This document shows, one piece after another, positions 24,902 through 33,140 of a DNA stretch of 49,312 nucleotides. The translations under genes were made by a program, and so were the position numbers. Each line of letters starts with the position of its first letter. The stretch's first letter is position 1. Source of the stretch: an uncultured Kiritimatiellota bacterium (GTDB lineage Bacteria; Verrucomicrobiota; Kiritimatiellia; RFP12; UBA1067); the NCBI GenBank assembly GCA_934643865.1, contig CAKUCX010000020.1:1-49312 (forward strand). The letters run 5' to 3'. The notes below the pieces were generated by a model that saw only the letters and a program-made list of their open reading frames with translations, searched no databases and had not been told where the DNA came from.

Positions 24902-25774
24902 TTAGACCTCGATCGTGACAATCTTGTTGATGACGAAGAAACCGATCAGAACCCACGCCGTGACGATTCCGATCGTACACCAGCCGACAAGCGTACTCGT
25001 GAGCGGAATCATGAGGTCCGGATCGATCAACCGCAGCAGGACATAGACGAGAACCGGGGCGAGCGACATCGCAATGGCCTCGAACCGCCCCTGTGCCGTC
25101 ATGTTCTTCAGGCGTTCCTGGAATTCCACGCGGGCGCGGATCGTCTCCACCATGCGTTCCAGCACTTCCGCAAGGCTGCCGCCGGTCTGCAGGGTCAGCT
25201 TGATCGACGTCACGAGAAGCCGAAGGTCCTCGCCGGGCATACGGCTGTAGAACCGCTCAAGCGCATCCGTCAGGTCAAACCCCAGCCGCGTTTCGCCCAG
25301 CACCACCGCCAGTTCCTCCCGCATGGGCGCGTCCAGCCGCTGCGACGCCGCATCCAGTGCCTGGGGCAGGGCCTGACCGGAACGCAGTCCGTTTGACAGG
25401 CTCATGGTCAACTGCAGAATCTGACCATTGAACCGTTCCCGGCGCTTCTGGATCTTCATCCTGAAGTACAGCATGGGCAGATTCCAGCCGACGCCTCCAA
25501 GCAGGCATCCGGCCAACAGCAGCGGGACGGGCGAAACGTATCCCGCGCCAACCAGGACTACGACCGCCGCGAGCGCGGGAACCAGGCAGAACGTCAACTT
25601 CAAGGCGGCAAGGCGGACGGGCGTGACAAAGCGGCGCAGCGGCGAGACGGCCTCCGTCTCGCCTTCGGCGGATTCCGCCGCGCGCTCGCGCAGCGTGCGC
25701 CACACCGTCGACAGGACGAGCGCGGTGGCGACCGCGACGCCGAAGAAGACCAGAAGTGCGAGCTGGAGTGTCAT
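24902..25774 (-). CDS. tadB: TadB-like inner-membrane platform protein
   Basis: A 290-residue T2SSF-domain protein with N-terminal membrane segment (ALLVFFGVAVATALVLSTVW), a central pair of helices, and C-terminal segments. The F domain contains LTMSLSNGLRSGQALPQALD and LLVTSIKLTLQTGGSLAEVL, the hallmark of TadB. An AAAGGAAA site precedes the ATG. It lies 13 nt after the FHA-CpaF gene, in the usual cpaF-tadB-tadC order. Confidence 0.9.
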   Translation of the reverse strand: MTLQLALLVFFGVAVATALVLSTVWRTLRERAAESAEGETEAVSPLRRFVTPVRLAALKLTFCLVPALAAVVVLVGAGYVSPVPLLLAGCLLGGVGWNLPMLYFRMKIQKRRERFNGQILQLTMSLSNGLRSGQALPQALDAASQRLDAPMREELAVVLGETRLGFDLTDALERFYSRMPGEDLRLLVTSIKLTLQTGGSLAEVLERMVETIRARVEFQERLKNMTAQGRFEAIAMSLAPVLVYVLLRLIDPDLMIPLTSTLVGWCTIGIVTAWVLIGFFVINKIVTIEV

Positions 25775-25787
25775 GCGGGCTTTCCTT

Positions 25788-27491
25788 TCATGTCTTCGGC
25801 ACGAAGACCGACATGTCGATCTTCAGGTTTCCGCTCTTGCGCAGCTCGTCGACGAAATAGGGGATGTTGCCGGTTGCCGTGTGGTGGCCCACCACCCGCC
25901 CCCGTTCGTCGAACCCCTCCTGCTCGAAGGTGAAGATGTCCTGAAGCAGGATGACGTCCGCCTCGCGCCCCGTCACCTCCGAAATTGCCACGATCTTGCG
26001 CGAACCGTCGGGAAGGCGCGTCTGCTGGACGATGAGGTCGATGGCGGCGGCGATCTGTTCGCGGATGGCCGACGACGGCAGCTCGAATCCCGCCATCATC
26101 ACCATGTTCTCCAGGCGCGCGAGCGCGTCGCGCGGATTGTTCGCGTGCGCCGTCGTCAGCGAGCCGTCGTGCCCCGTGTTCATGGCCTGCAGCATGTCGA
26201 GCGCCTCGGCGCCGCGGCATTCGCCCACGATGATGCGGTCGGGGCGCATGCGCAGGCAGTTGATCACGAGGTCGCGGATGGCGACACGCCCCTTCCCCTC
26301 GGTGTTCGACGGGCGCGCCTCCAGGCGCACGATGTTGCGGTGCGAAAGCTTCAGTTCGGCGGAATCCTCCACCGTCACGACCCGTTCCCCCGGCGGGATG
26401 AACTGCGACAGCACGTTCAGGAGCGTCGTCTTGCCGGACCCCGTGCCGCCCGAGACAAGGATGTTCTTGCGCACGCGCACGGCCTCCTCCAGGAAAAGCG
26501 CCATCTCCCGGGTCATGGAGCCAAAGCCGATCAGGTCGTCCGTCGTCAATTTCTTGTCGGCGAACTTGCGGATCGTCAGGGACGCCCCGTCAAGGGCCAG
26601 AGGCGGGATGATCGCGTTCACGCGGCTTCCGTCCGGCAGGCGGGCGTCGACCATCGGGCTCGCGTCGTCGACGTGGCGCCCCAGCGGCTCGACGATGCGC
26701 TGGATGATCTGGATGAGATGCCGTTCGTTGAAGAAGCGGACGCCCGTCTCGCTCATCTTGCCGCCGCATTCGACGAAGATGCGGTCCGGCCCGTTCACCA
26801 TGATTTCCGACACCTGGGGCATGCGCAGAATCGGCGAGAGGGGCCCGTAGCCGACCAGCTCGTCCAGCAGGGCCTGGCGGAAGACCGGAACCGTCACCGA
26901 GCTTGGCAGTTCATGCCGGAACTGGCGCAGGGTCGCGTCGAGACAGGTTTCGAGCTTGTCCTTCATCGTCTCGTCCGCAAACTCCTTCAGCGCGTCTTCC
27001 GACAGGTTCATCTCGGCGAGGATGTGCTCGTGGAGCCTGCGCTTGATCTTCATGCACTCGTCCGTGTAGAGGACGACGGCGTTCTTGAACGCCTCGCCGA
27101 TGTCGGGCTGCGGCTGGGGCTGGGGATCCGGGCCGGGCGACGACGGGGGCGGGGACGGAACGCGGGATGGAGGCGCGGCGCGTTGGGCGACGGGGGTGGG
27201 AGCCGCCACAAGGCCGATCTGGTAGGGGCCGATCTTCACCCGGTCCCCTTCGGCAAGGCACAGCGCGGATTCGAGACGCTGCCCGTTCGACCAGGTGCCG
27301 CCCCGGCTCCCCGCGTCGGACAGGACGAAGACGCCGCTGCGGCCCGTCAACCGCGCATGGACGCGCGAGACCTCGTTGGCCGGCAGCCGCACGTCGCAGC
27401 CCTCCTGCCGTCCAAGCGTCCACGCGAAGTCCGACGCCGGCAGTTCAACCCGCGCGAACGGCGTTCCGTTCTGTGTCACCTCCAGGACCAT
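25788..27491 (-). CDS. cpaF: FHA-CpaF pilus assembly ATPase
   Basis: A 567-residue fusion. The N-terminal FHA domain (about 22-95) has TLGRQEGCDV, VSRVHARL and AGSRGGTWSNG. A Pro-rich hinge covers about 107-129. The rest is a CpaF/TadA ATPase: VSEIMVNGPDRIFVECGGK, RLPDGSRVNAIIPP, Walker A GGTGSGKTT (348-356), Asp box VTVEDSAELKL, Walker B RIIVGECRGAEALDM and His box TAHANNP. It powers Flp pilus assembly at the inner membrane. The fused FHA domain suggests that ATPase recruitment or activity follows Thr phosphorylation. The start at 27491 lies 10 nt after the secretin stop and begins with the FHA strand. Confidence 0.92.
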   Translation of the reverse strand: MVLEVTQNGTPFARVELPASDFAWTLGRQEGCDVRLPANEVSRVHARLTGRSGVFVLSDAGSRGGTWSNGQRLESALCLAEGDRVKIGPYQIGLVAAPTPVAQRAAPPSRVPSPPPSSPGPDPQPQPQPDIGEAFKNAVVLYTDECMKIKRRLHEHILAEMNLSEDALKEFADETMKDKLETCLDATLRQFRHELPSSVTVPVFRQALLDELVGYGPLSPILRMPQVSEIMVNGPDRIFVECGGKMSETGVRFFNERHLIQIIQRIVEPLGRHVDDASPMVDARLPDGSRVNAIIPPLALDGASLTIRKFADKKLTTDDLIGFGSMTREMALFLEEAVRVRKNILVSGGTGSGKTTLLNVLSQFIPPGERVVTVEDSAELKLSHRNIVRLEARPSNTEGKGRVAIRDLVINCLRMRPDRIIVGECRGAEALDMLQAMNTGHDGSLTTAHANNPRDALARLENMVMMAGFELPSSAIREQIAAAIDLIVQQTRLPDGSRKIVAISEVTGREADVILLQDIFTFEQEGFDERGRVVGHHTATGNIPYFVDELRKSGNLKIDMSVFVPKT

Positions 27492-27501
27492 GTCAGATGC
27501 C

Positions 27502-29103
27502 TCACGGCGTGAACCAGTTGAGCCAGTACAGCGCGCCGCTCCATTTTTTGCGGGATTCAAGGCGGTCGCGGTTGGGGATCTCGACCTCGGTCGGAAGGTC
27601 CTTCGTGTCCTCGTAGGCGAGGCGCGTATTCTGCGCCTCCGGCTCGTCGCCGCGCACGATTTTCACGCTCACGAGCATCATGAGCTTGACGTTCTCAAGG
27701 GAATCGCTTTCCTGGGAGACGAACCAGTTCATGATCGGGATGTGGCGCAGGACGGGAAATCCGGCCGGCGGCATCGTCGACTCGACCATCTTCTTGTAAC
27801 CGGCCAAGACGACCGTCTTTCCGATCGGACAGACGATGGAGGGGTTGTATTCGGTCTCCTGGACGTCGTAGCCTTCCTCGTATCCACCTTCCTCCAGGGG
27901 AATCGGCGTCTTCTGCGTAATTAGGAGATCGACATCGGCCTGTTCCGCATTCAGGAGAACGGCACTTTTCTTCCTGATCGTAAAGCCATAGGGGATGTCC
28001 TCGAAATTCGACGTCGGCACGCCTTCGGCCGTCGCACTCTTCATCTTGATCTTCATCGTACCGCCGATCTTGAGTTCCCGTTCCACGGGATCGTTGTTCT
28101 TGAAGAAGACGTGTCCACCGACGGTGTGGCGTGAAATCTCATTCTTCTTGAGGAACTTCAAGGTGCTGTTCAGATCGGCGCCAACCGAGAAGGCGTCGTG
28201 CTGGGACTTGCCCTTGCACAGATCGACGAGTCCCTTGAAGACGCCGTTGAACGTCAGGGCCTCGCCTGCAAGACCGGCCTCGGAACCATACGAAGAACCG
28301 TCCGTCTCCTTGTAGCCCACGAGCACGACGTCCATGCGCATCTGGGCGGAATCGACCGACACGTTCATGCGGCACGTCGTCTTCCAGGATTCGTCGGACG
28401 GAACGTTCTTCCCGTCCTCCACGCGCAGCCAGGCGGCCTGGGCCGCGACGATGCGCTCAAGCTTCTCCTTTTCCTCCGGCGAGTAGACGACGCCGTTGAT
28501 GAGCAGCAGGTTGCCTTCGTATTTGACGTACAGCTTGCCGGCCTTGGCCTCCTCCAGTTTGTCCGTGATCTGGAACTGCGCCTCCTTCAGCTGGGTGCGG
28601 AAATCCTTCAGGGTGTCCGCCTGGACGCGGAAGTGCGTCTGGTCCTTGACGAGGCTGCGGAAGTCAGGGTGCGCAAGCGTCTTCTTCAGGAGTCGCCATC
28701 CCTCAGGGTCGTTGATCTCGCCCTTGACGATCAGCGATTCACCGACCTTCGTGACGTCCACGCCCCCCACGTCCTCCAGTTCCGTTTGGAGATTCCGCAT
28801 GGTCGCGAGCAGATCCCCGCCGACCGTCACCTCATACGTCTCCTTGAGCCCACCGGGGACAAAGAGCGCCAGGGCCGCCGTTCCCTCGGCGAGTCCCGTC
28901 ACGCGCGCAGGGCCGCCCCCCGGAGGAATGCTCACTTCAATGATGCCCTTCTGCGGCTCGACGAGGAACTTCGTCGCCTTGAACCCCGGATCGACGGGCA
29001 GCGACTTTCCCTTCCCGACTGTGAGGCGCTGCCCGGCGGCCTCCGCGTCGGCAAACACGCAGAAGCCAAGGGAAAGGACCAGTGCCATCTTGAGGATCTT
29101 CAT
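27502..29103 (-). CDS. cpaC: CpaC/RcpA-type secretin
   Basis: A 533-residue outer-membrane secretin with signal peptide (FCVFADAEAA, cut near residue 23). The N-terminal CpaC domain carries the strand pattern GKGKSLPVDPGFKATKFLV and LAEGTAALALFVPGG. Next come a BON-like region (MRNLQTELEDVGGVDVTKVG) and the C-terminal secretin domain ending in PVLRHIPIMNWFVSQE and LMMLVSVKIV. It forms the outer-membrane pore for the Flp pilus. AAGGAG lies nine nt before the ATG at 29103. It follows cpaB by 14 nt. Confidence 0.88.
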   Translation of the reverse strand: MKILKMALVLSLGFCVFADAEAAGQRLTVGKGKSLPVDPGFKATKFLVEPQKGIIEVSIPPGGGPARVTGLAEGTAALALFVPGGLKETYEVTVGGDLLATMRNLQTELEDVGGVDVTKVGESLIVKGEINDPEGWRLLKKTLAHPDFRSLVKDQTHFRVQADTLKDFRTQLKEAQFQITDKLEEAKAGKLYVKYEGNLLLINGVVYSPEEKEKLERIVAAQAAWLRVEDGKNVPSDESWKTTCRMNVSVDSAQMRMDVVLVGYKETDGSSYGSEAGLAGEALTFNGVFKGLVDLCKGKSQHDAFSVGADLNSTLKFLKKNEISRHTVGGHVFFKNNDPVERELKIGGTMKIKMKSATAEGVPTSNFEDIPYGFTIRKKSAVLLNAEQADVDLLITQKTPIPLEEGGYEEGYDVQETEYNPSIVCPIGKTVVLAGYKKMVESTMPPAGFPVLRHIPIMNWFVSQESDSLENVKLMMLVSVKIVRGDEPEAQNTRLAYEDTKDLPTEVEIPNRDRLESRKKWSGALYWLNWFTP

Positions 29104-29117
29104 GATTTCGCGTCTCC

Positions 29118-29882
29118 TTATTTCGCCTTGTTGGACGGCTGATCGGGGACCTGGACCTTCGGGCATCCCTGAAGCATGTCCACGAACGCCTGGTTGTCAA
29201 ACTGCCCGTTGTCCTTGCGGCTCGTCGCCTTGCCGTCGTGCGGACGGCGCAGCACGACAAACAGTCGGGCCTGGTTCTGAGCGGCGATCGCGACAAGCGC
29301 CTGCTGCGGCGGCAGCGACAGAAGAACCGATCCGTCCGACGCCATGCTCATGATCCGTACCTGCGGAAAGAGGACCGTCGTCACCGTCCGCTTGACGATC
29401 TCGGGCTTTGCGCTGGCGTCGGCGGAGGTCGATTTCACCTCTTCCTGGATCTCAAACATGCCGACAACCGCGATTTCGTCGCCCGGCTTGAGCTGCTTGG
29501 CGAACTGCCGCGCATTCTCGAAGGAAACCGGAACCGCCCACTCGCCCTCGCCGACGGATTCCCCGACGCTGCTCTGGCGGCCGAAATCGTTCCAGAGGAT
29601 GTAGTCCCCTGCGGCGATGTCCCGAACAAGCGTCTGCCCCAGGATGGAGGCGTCCTGATCGCCCAGGATATGCTGCTTGGGAACATAGGCGGACGGGACA
29701 ACGGCCCTTCGGAAATTCTCGGACGACATCACGCTTCCGCGTTTGAGGTTGCCGTTTGCAACCAGCACGGAAACCTCCTTGCCGTATTGCCGTGTGCCGT
29801 TCTTCGAAAGCGCCCGGCTGACGGCGAAGACGGCCGCCAAACCAAGAACGACCGCGACAATCAAGGGTATCATGTTTTTCAT
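29118..29882 (-). CDS. cpaB: CpaB/RcpC-type pilus assembly protein
   Basis: A 254-residue protein with one N-terminal membrane anchor (MIPLIVAVVLGLAAVFAVSRAL) followed by a SAF domain: VSVLVANGNLKRGSVMSSEN and LGQTLVRDIAAGDYILWND. The second half is the RcpC/CpaB domain, with LKPGDEIAVVGMFEIQ. CpaB is periplasmic, contacts the secretin and is needed for Flp pilus assembly. AAGGAAA lies about nine nt before the ATG. Confidence 0.87.
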   Translation of the reverse strand: MKNMIPLIVAVVLGLAAVFAVSRALSKNGTRQYGKEVSVLVANGNLKRGSVMSSENFRRAVVPSAYVPKQHILGDQDASILGQTLVRDIAAGDYILWNDFGRQSSVGESVGEGEWAVPVSFENARQFAKQLKPGDEIAVVGMFEIQEEVKSTSADASAKPEIVKRTVTTVLFPQVRIMSMASDGSVLLSLPPQQALVAIAAQNQARLFVVLRRPHDGKATSRKDNGQFDNQAFVDMLQGCPKVQVPDQPSNKAK

Positions 29883-29913
29883 CTTTTCGTTTCCTTATTC
29901 TCAAAAAAGCGAA

Positions 29914-31248
29914 TCAGTCCCATCCCGCGACTTCCCGGATCAGGGCCGCACAGCGCCGCTGCGTCGCCGCATCGCCCGGGTTGCCGTCCAATTCCGGCGC
30001 CAAAGCGGCAAAGAGGCGGCGGAGCCGTTCTGTGTTGGGGTCGTGCAGGGATTCCTTCGACTCGGAACAGTCCCGCGCATAGTCGACGCCGGACTTGACC
30101 GCGAGAAGGACCTCCCGCGCCAGCGTTTCCGCAGCGTCCGGGGATACGGAGGCCGCCAATCCCCGCGCCGTCGCCTCAAAGCCGTCCGGGACGCCATGCC
30201 GGTCCAACCGACGGACAACGCGCATGAACCGCCGGACCGTCTCGCCGTCGCACGACGCGGCGAGCTCCCCCGCCGCCGAGAGGACCGCCTTCTTCTCCGC
30301 CCGTGCCGTGGAATGGACAAACCAGGACGCCGTAGCCAGGAGCAGGGCCGCCAGCCCCGAGAGAAGGGCGGCCGCACCGACGCAGGGGCGCGCTGCCGTG
30401 CGGCGCCTCCGGCCGGCGCACGTCTCGGCAGGATCGGCCGCGCGAGCCTCCAGCGCCGTCGGCAGCGGATCGTCTTGCAAGACCGGCAGGGGGGCCGGCA
30501 ATTCGCCGACGTCGATCAGCACGACCGTGATGTTGTCAAGGCCCCCGCCGCACTTCGCCGCCTCGACCATCTTATCGACGGCGTTCTCGGCCGAGAGGAC
30601 TGACGACAGGATGCCGGTCAGGGCGGCATCCGGCACCATGCGGGAGAGGCCGTCGCTGCAGAGGAAGATGCGGTCCCCCGCCTGCACGTCGAACGTGTTC
30701 CGTTCGAGGTCGACGGCCGGCTGCACGCCAACCGCCCGAACGATTGCGCCCCGCAGCTTCCTGTCGACGGCGCGTTCGTCCGCAATCCCCATCAGCTCCG
30801 CAACCGAATGGTCGCGCGTCACGCGCAGGAGCGTGCCGTTCCGATAACGGTACAGACGGCTGTCGCCGGCATGAAGGGCGATGGCCGTATCGGGGGCCGT
30901 CGCGTCGAAGACGACGCCCACCACCGTCGACCCACATGACCGAAGCCCGTGTTCCGCCGCATGACGGGCGATGGACGACGAGGCGCGGTTGAGCGCGGCG
31001 GAAATCCCCATCGACAGGACGGACGCGGGATGTCCACAGCCCGGCGAAACGTGCAGTCGTCCGCAGAATTCCGACAGCGCGGCAACCGTCTCGGCGGAGG
31101 CGAACGCGCCGTCATCGCCACCGCCCATGCCGTCGGCCACGCAGAACACCCCCGCTTCGGGGAAGGCTCCGAAGGCATCCTCGTTGTTTCCCCTCACAAG
31201 GCCGGGGTCGCTCCGGACTGCATGGCGAAGATGTTCAAAGGGATGCAT
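29914..31248 (-). CDS. PP2C-family Ser/Thr phosphatase, membrane-anchored
   Basis: A 444-residue protein whose first 240 residues form a bacterial PP2C domain: RSDPGLVRGNNEDAFGAF, VADGMGGGDDG, LHAGDSRLYRYRNG, LCSDGLSRMVPD and GGGLDNITVVLI. The Asp residues that bind two metals are all present. A Pro/Arg-rich linker and one membrane segment (about residues 325-345) follow, then a helical periplasmic tail of about 100 residues. It is the natural antagonist of the Ser/Thr kinase at the far end of the block. The start at 31248 matches the family N-terminus and has GAGG about seven nt upstream. Confidence 0.92.
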   Translation of the reverse strand: MHPFEHLRHAVRSDPGLVRGNNEDAFGAFPEAGVFCVADGMGGGDDGAFASAETVAALSEFCGRLHVSPGCGHPASVLSMGISAALNRASSSIARHAAEHGLRSCGSTVVGVVFDATAPDTAIALHAGDSRLYRYRNGTLLRVTRDHSVAELMGIADERAVDRKLRGAIVRAVGVQPAVDLERNTFDVQAGDRIFLCSDGLSRMVPDAALTGILSSVLSAENAVDKMVEAAKCGGGLDNITVVLIDVGELPAPLPVLQDDPLPTALEARAADPAETCAGRRRRTAARPCVGAAALLSGLAALLLATASWFVHSTARAEKKAVLSAAGELAASCDGETVRRFMRVVRRLDRHGVPDGFEATARGLAASVSPDAAETLAREVLLAVKSGVDYARDCSESKESLHDPNTERLRRLFAALAPELDGNPGDAATQRRCAALIREVAGWD

Positions 31249-31265
31249 GTCGGCGCCTCTTCGAC

Positions 31266-32732
31266 CTACATGCGCGGTCGTTCCAAGACGGCACCGAGCC
31301 GACGCGGCAGGTCGGCAAACGCCCGGACGAGAAGCCGACGGCCGTACTGTGCCGCCAACCACGGGGGCGCGGCGCCGGTCTCGCGGCCGAGCGCGACGTC
31401 CGAGAGCGAGACCGCGACAGGCGCCGCGAGCGGCCGCCCAGAGGCGTCCGCGAGCGCCAGCGAAAAGGCGAGCGTGCCGCGATAGACGAACCCGTCGCCG
31501 TCCGGCACGGCGCGGACGGAAAACGCCGTAAGGGACGGCATGAGGCGGCGCGCGCCTTCCCGGCCCGGCACGCAGGAGATCCCCGCCTCGGCGAGCGCCG
31601 TTCCGAGGCAGATGTCGAAATCGTCCGCCAACCCCTTCGGCGGATTGGGGAGGCGCAGCTCGACCGGCAGGAGGGCCGTTCCCACCGGCGCAGGCCGCAG
31701 GATCTTCGCCATCTCCCCCCGGATGAGCGGCAGGAGCGCCCCCAGGCTCTCCGCCGTCACGCTCCCCGTGCGCGACGCCTCGATCTCCGCCGTCGAAGCG
31801 TCAAAGACCTTGAACGTCATCACATACGTCCCGCCGATGCGGCCGACGGAGGCGGCAAGCAGCTTCGAGACCGTCGCGAGCTTGCCGACGCGCGCCTTTT
31901 CGCGGCAGGTCGGGTCGGTCAGGTAGGAAGACGTCGTGACGGCGACCTCCTCCATCTGACGCGCCACGTCCGCCCGGGAAATCACCCTGTACGCGCCGCC
32001 TTCCACCGCGCTCTCCAGATACCCCCACAGCATGGCGGCCTCGTTCTCGGTCACGCCGTCCCGGAAGTCCGGGCGGAGAATGGCAAGCGCGGGGCGTCCT
32101 GCCTCCACGTCGCCGGGCCGGGCACCGCCGCCACGTGGGCCGGCGGCCGAAGACGGGGCGGCCTCGGCGGCTTCGTCCGGCGGCTCGAAATGTTCGACGA
32201 GCGCCTCGGCCGCCTCCTCGACCGCCGAAACCATCAGCGAATGGAAGATGTTGTTGTCGAACTGCGAGACGCTGATCGGCCGCTGTTCGTCGCATGACCC
32301 CGAAACGGACTTCGCCCACGCGATGTCGCCCGTTGTCCTGTTCCTGAGGGTCAGGATGACGTCCAGCGTCCATTTCGTCGTCTTGGTCTGCACGCCGTAG
32401 GTTGCGCCCTTGAACGTATTTTCACGCGACCGCAGAAAGGAAATCACCGGCTCAAGCACATGCGTCGCCGACGTTTCGTCCTCGGTCACCACAAAGGGGC
32501 GGCCGGGCCGGGCAAGCCGCGCAACGAGGTAGGACTTGCCCAGCGCCACGGAGCGTGCGTCCGCGTCCTGCCGGCGCTTTTCCGGCAGCGCGAACGATTC
32601 GGCCGTCTTGAAGGCATGAACGGAAATCCGGGGGCGGGCGTTCCCGCCTTCCGCAGGTTGCGCGCCATGTGCGCGTGGCACGCCCGCAACCACCAGTGCG
32701 ACAAGAAGCAGACCGCTGCGCATTCCGTTCAT
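31266..32732 (-). CDS. CsgG-like exported protein
   Basis: A 488-residue protein with signal peptide (cut near AHGA, residue 24). It contains two or three repeats of an LpoB/CsgG-like alpha/beta unit: RISVHAFKTAESF at the start, LAILRPDFRDGV with ESAVEGGAYRVISRADVARQ in the middle, and VELRLPNPPKG near the end. CsgG family members form outer-membrane secretion channels or partner with lipoproteins. No lipobox is seen, unlike CsgG itself. It lies 17 nt upstream of the PP2C gene, linking the lipoprotein module to the signalling genes. Confidence 0.55.
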   Translation of the reverse strand: MNGMRSGLLLVALVVAGVPRAHGAQPAEGGNARPRISVHAFKTAESFALPEKRRQDADARSVALGKSYLVARLARPGRPFVVTEDETSATHVLEPVISFLRSRENTFKGATYGVQTKTTKWTLDVILTLRNRTTGDIAWAKSVSGSCDEQRPISVSQFDNNIFHSLMVSAVEEAAEALVEHFEPPDEAAEAAPSSAAGPRGGGARPGDVEAGRPALAILRPDFRDGVTENEAAMLWGYLESAVEGGAYRVISRADVARQMEEVAVTTSSYLTDPTCREKARVGKLATVSKLLAASVGRIGGTYVMTFKVFDASTAEIEASRTGSVTAESLGALLPLIRGEMAKILRPAPVGTALLPVELRLPNPPKGLADDFDICLGTALAEAGISCVPGREGARRLMPSLTAFSVRAVPDGDGFVYRGTLAFSLALADASGRPLAAPVAVSLSDVALGRETGAAPPWLAAQYGRRLLVRAFADLPRRLGAVLERPRM

Positions 32733-32745
32733 GCCTGCGCCCCCG

Positions 32746-33093
32746 CTACTTGTTCGTCTTGACGGGCGTTCCCGTCACGCGCGTCGTCATGATCTGGACG
32801 CAGCAGAGGTTGAGCATCTGGTAGTCGACGGCCATGCTGATGAGTCCGTCGGAGCCCGCCGCCTTGTCAAGCGCGTTCCGAAGGGCGCGGCGCTGCGGAG
32901 ACCCCGGCAGGCCGACGCCGTAGCCAAGGACGATCAGCTGCGAGTCGGTGCCTTCGACCTCGTCGCCGACGACGGTGTACTTGCCCTGTTCGAGCGGAAG
33001 CGACGCATCCGAGAAGTTCTGCGGAGCCGTCGTGCATCCGGTCATGGCCGCCGCGACGGCGGCCAGGGCGGCAACGCCCATGAGTTTCTTCAT
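32746..33093 (-). CDS. Small hypothetical lipoprotein
   Basis: A 115-residue protein with lipobox MTGC (Cys20). The mature part is about 95 residues and contains LPLEQGKYTVVGDEVEGTD and ALRNALDKAAGSDGLISMAV, ending in a Cys pair region NLCCVQIMTTRV. I do not recognise the family. The start at 33093 has AAGGAG seven nt upstream; longer readings have no such site. An 11-nt direct repeat lies in its leader. Confidence 0.65.
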   Translation of the reverse strand: MKKLMGVAALAAVAAAMTGCTTAPQNFSDASLPLEQGKYTVVGDEVEGTDSQLIVLGYGVGLPGSPQRRALRNALDKAAGSDGLISMAVDYQMLNLCCVQIMTTRVTGTPVKTNK

Positions 33094-33104
33094 TTTCTCT
33101 CCTT

Positions 33105-33130
33105 TGTGTTTCGTGTTTGTGTGTTTCGTG
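33105..33130. repeat. 11-nt direct repeat in leader
   Basis: TGTGTTTCGTG occurs at 33105-33115 and 33120-33130 (on the mRNA strand: CACGAAACACA twice, 15 nt apart). It sits just upstream of the Shine-Dalgarno site of the small lipoprotein gene. It could be an operator or a chance A/C-rich leader. Confidence 0.5.
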
Positions 33131-33140
33131 CCTGTCTTGG

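Noticed and set aside
5898..31248. Type VI secretion system, because of kinase, PP2C and FHA genes
   Set aside because: No Tss sheath, Hcp, VgrG or baseplate gene is present, whereas secretin, CpaF, TadB/C, CpaA and Flp are.
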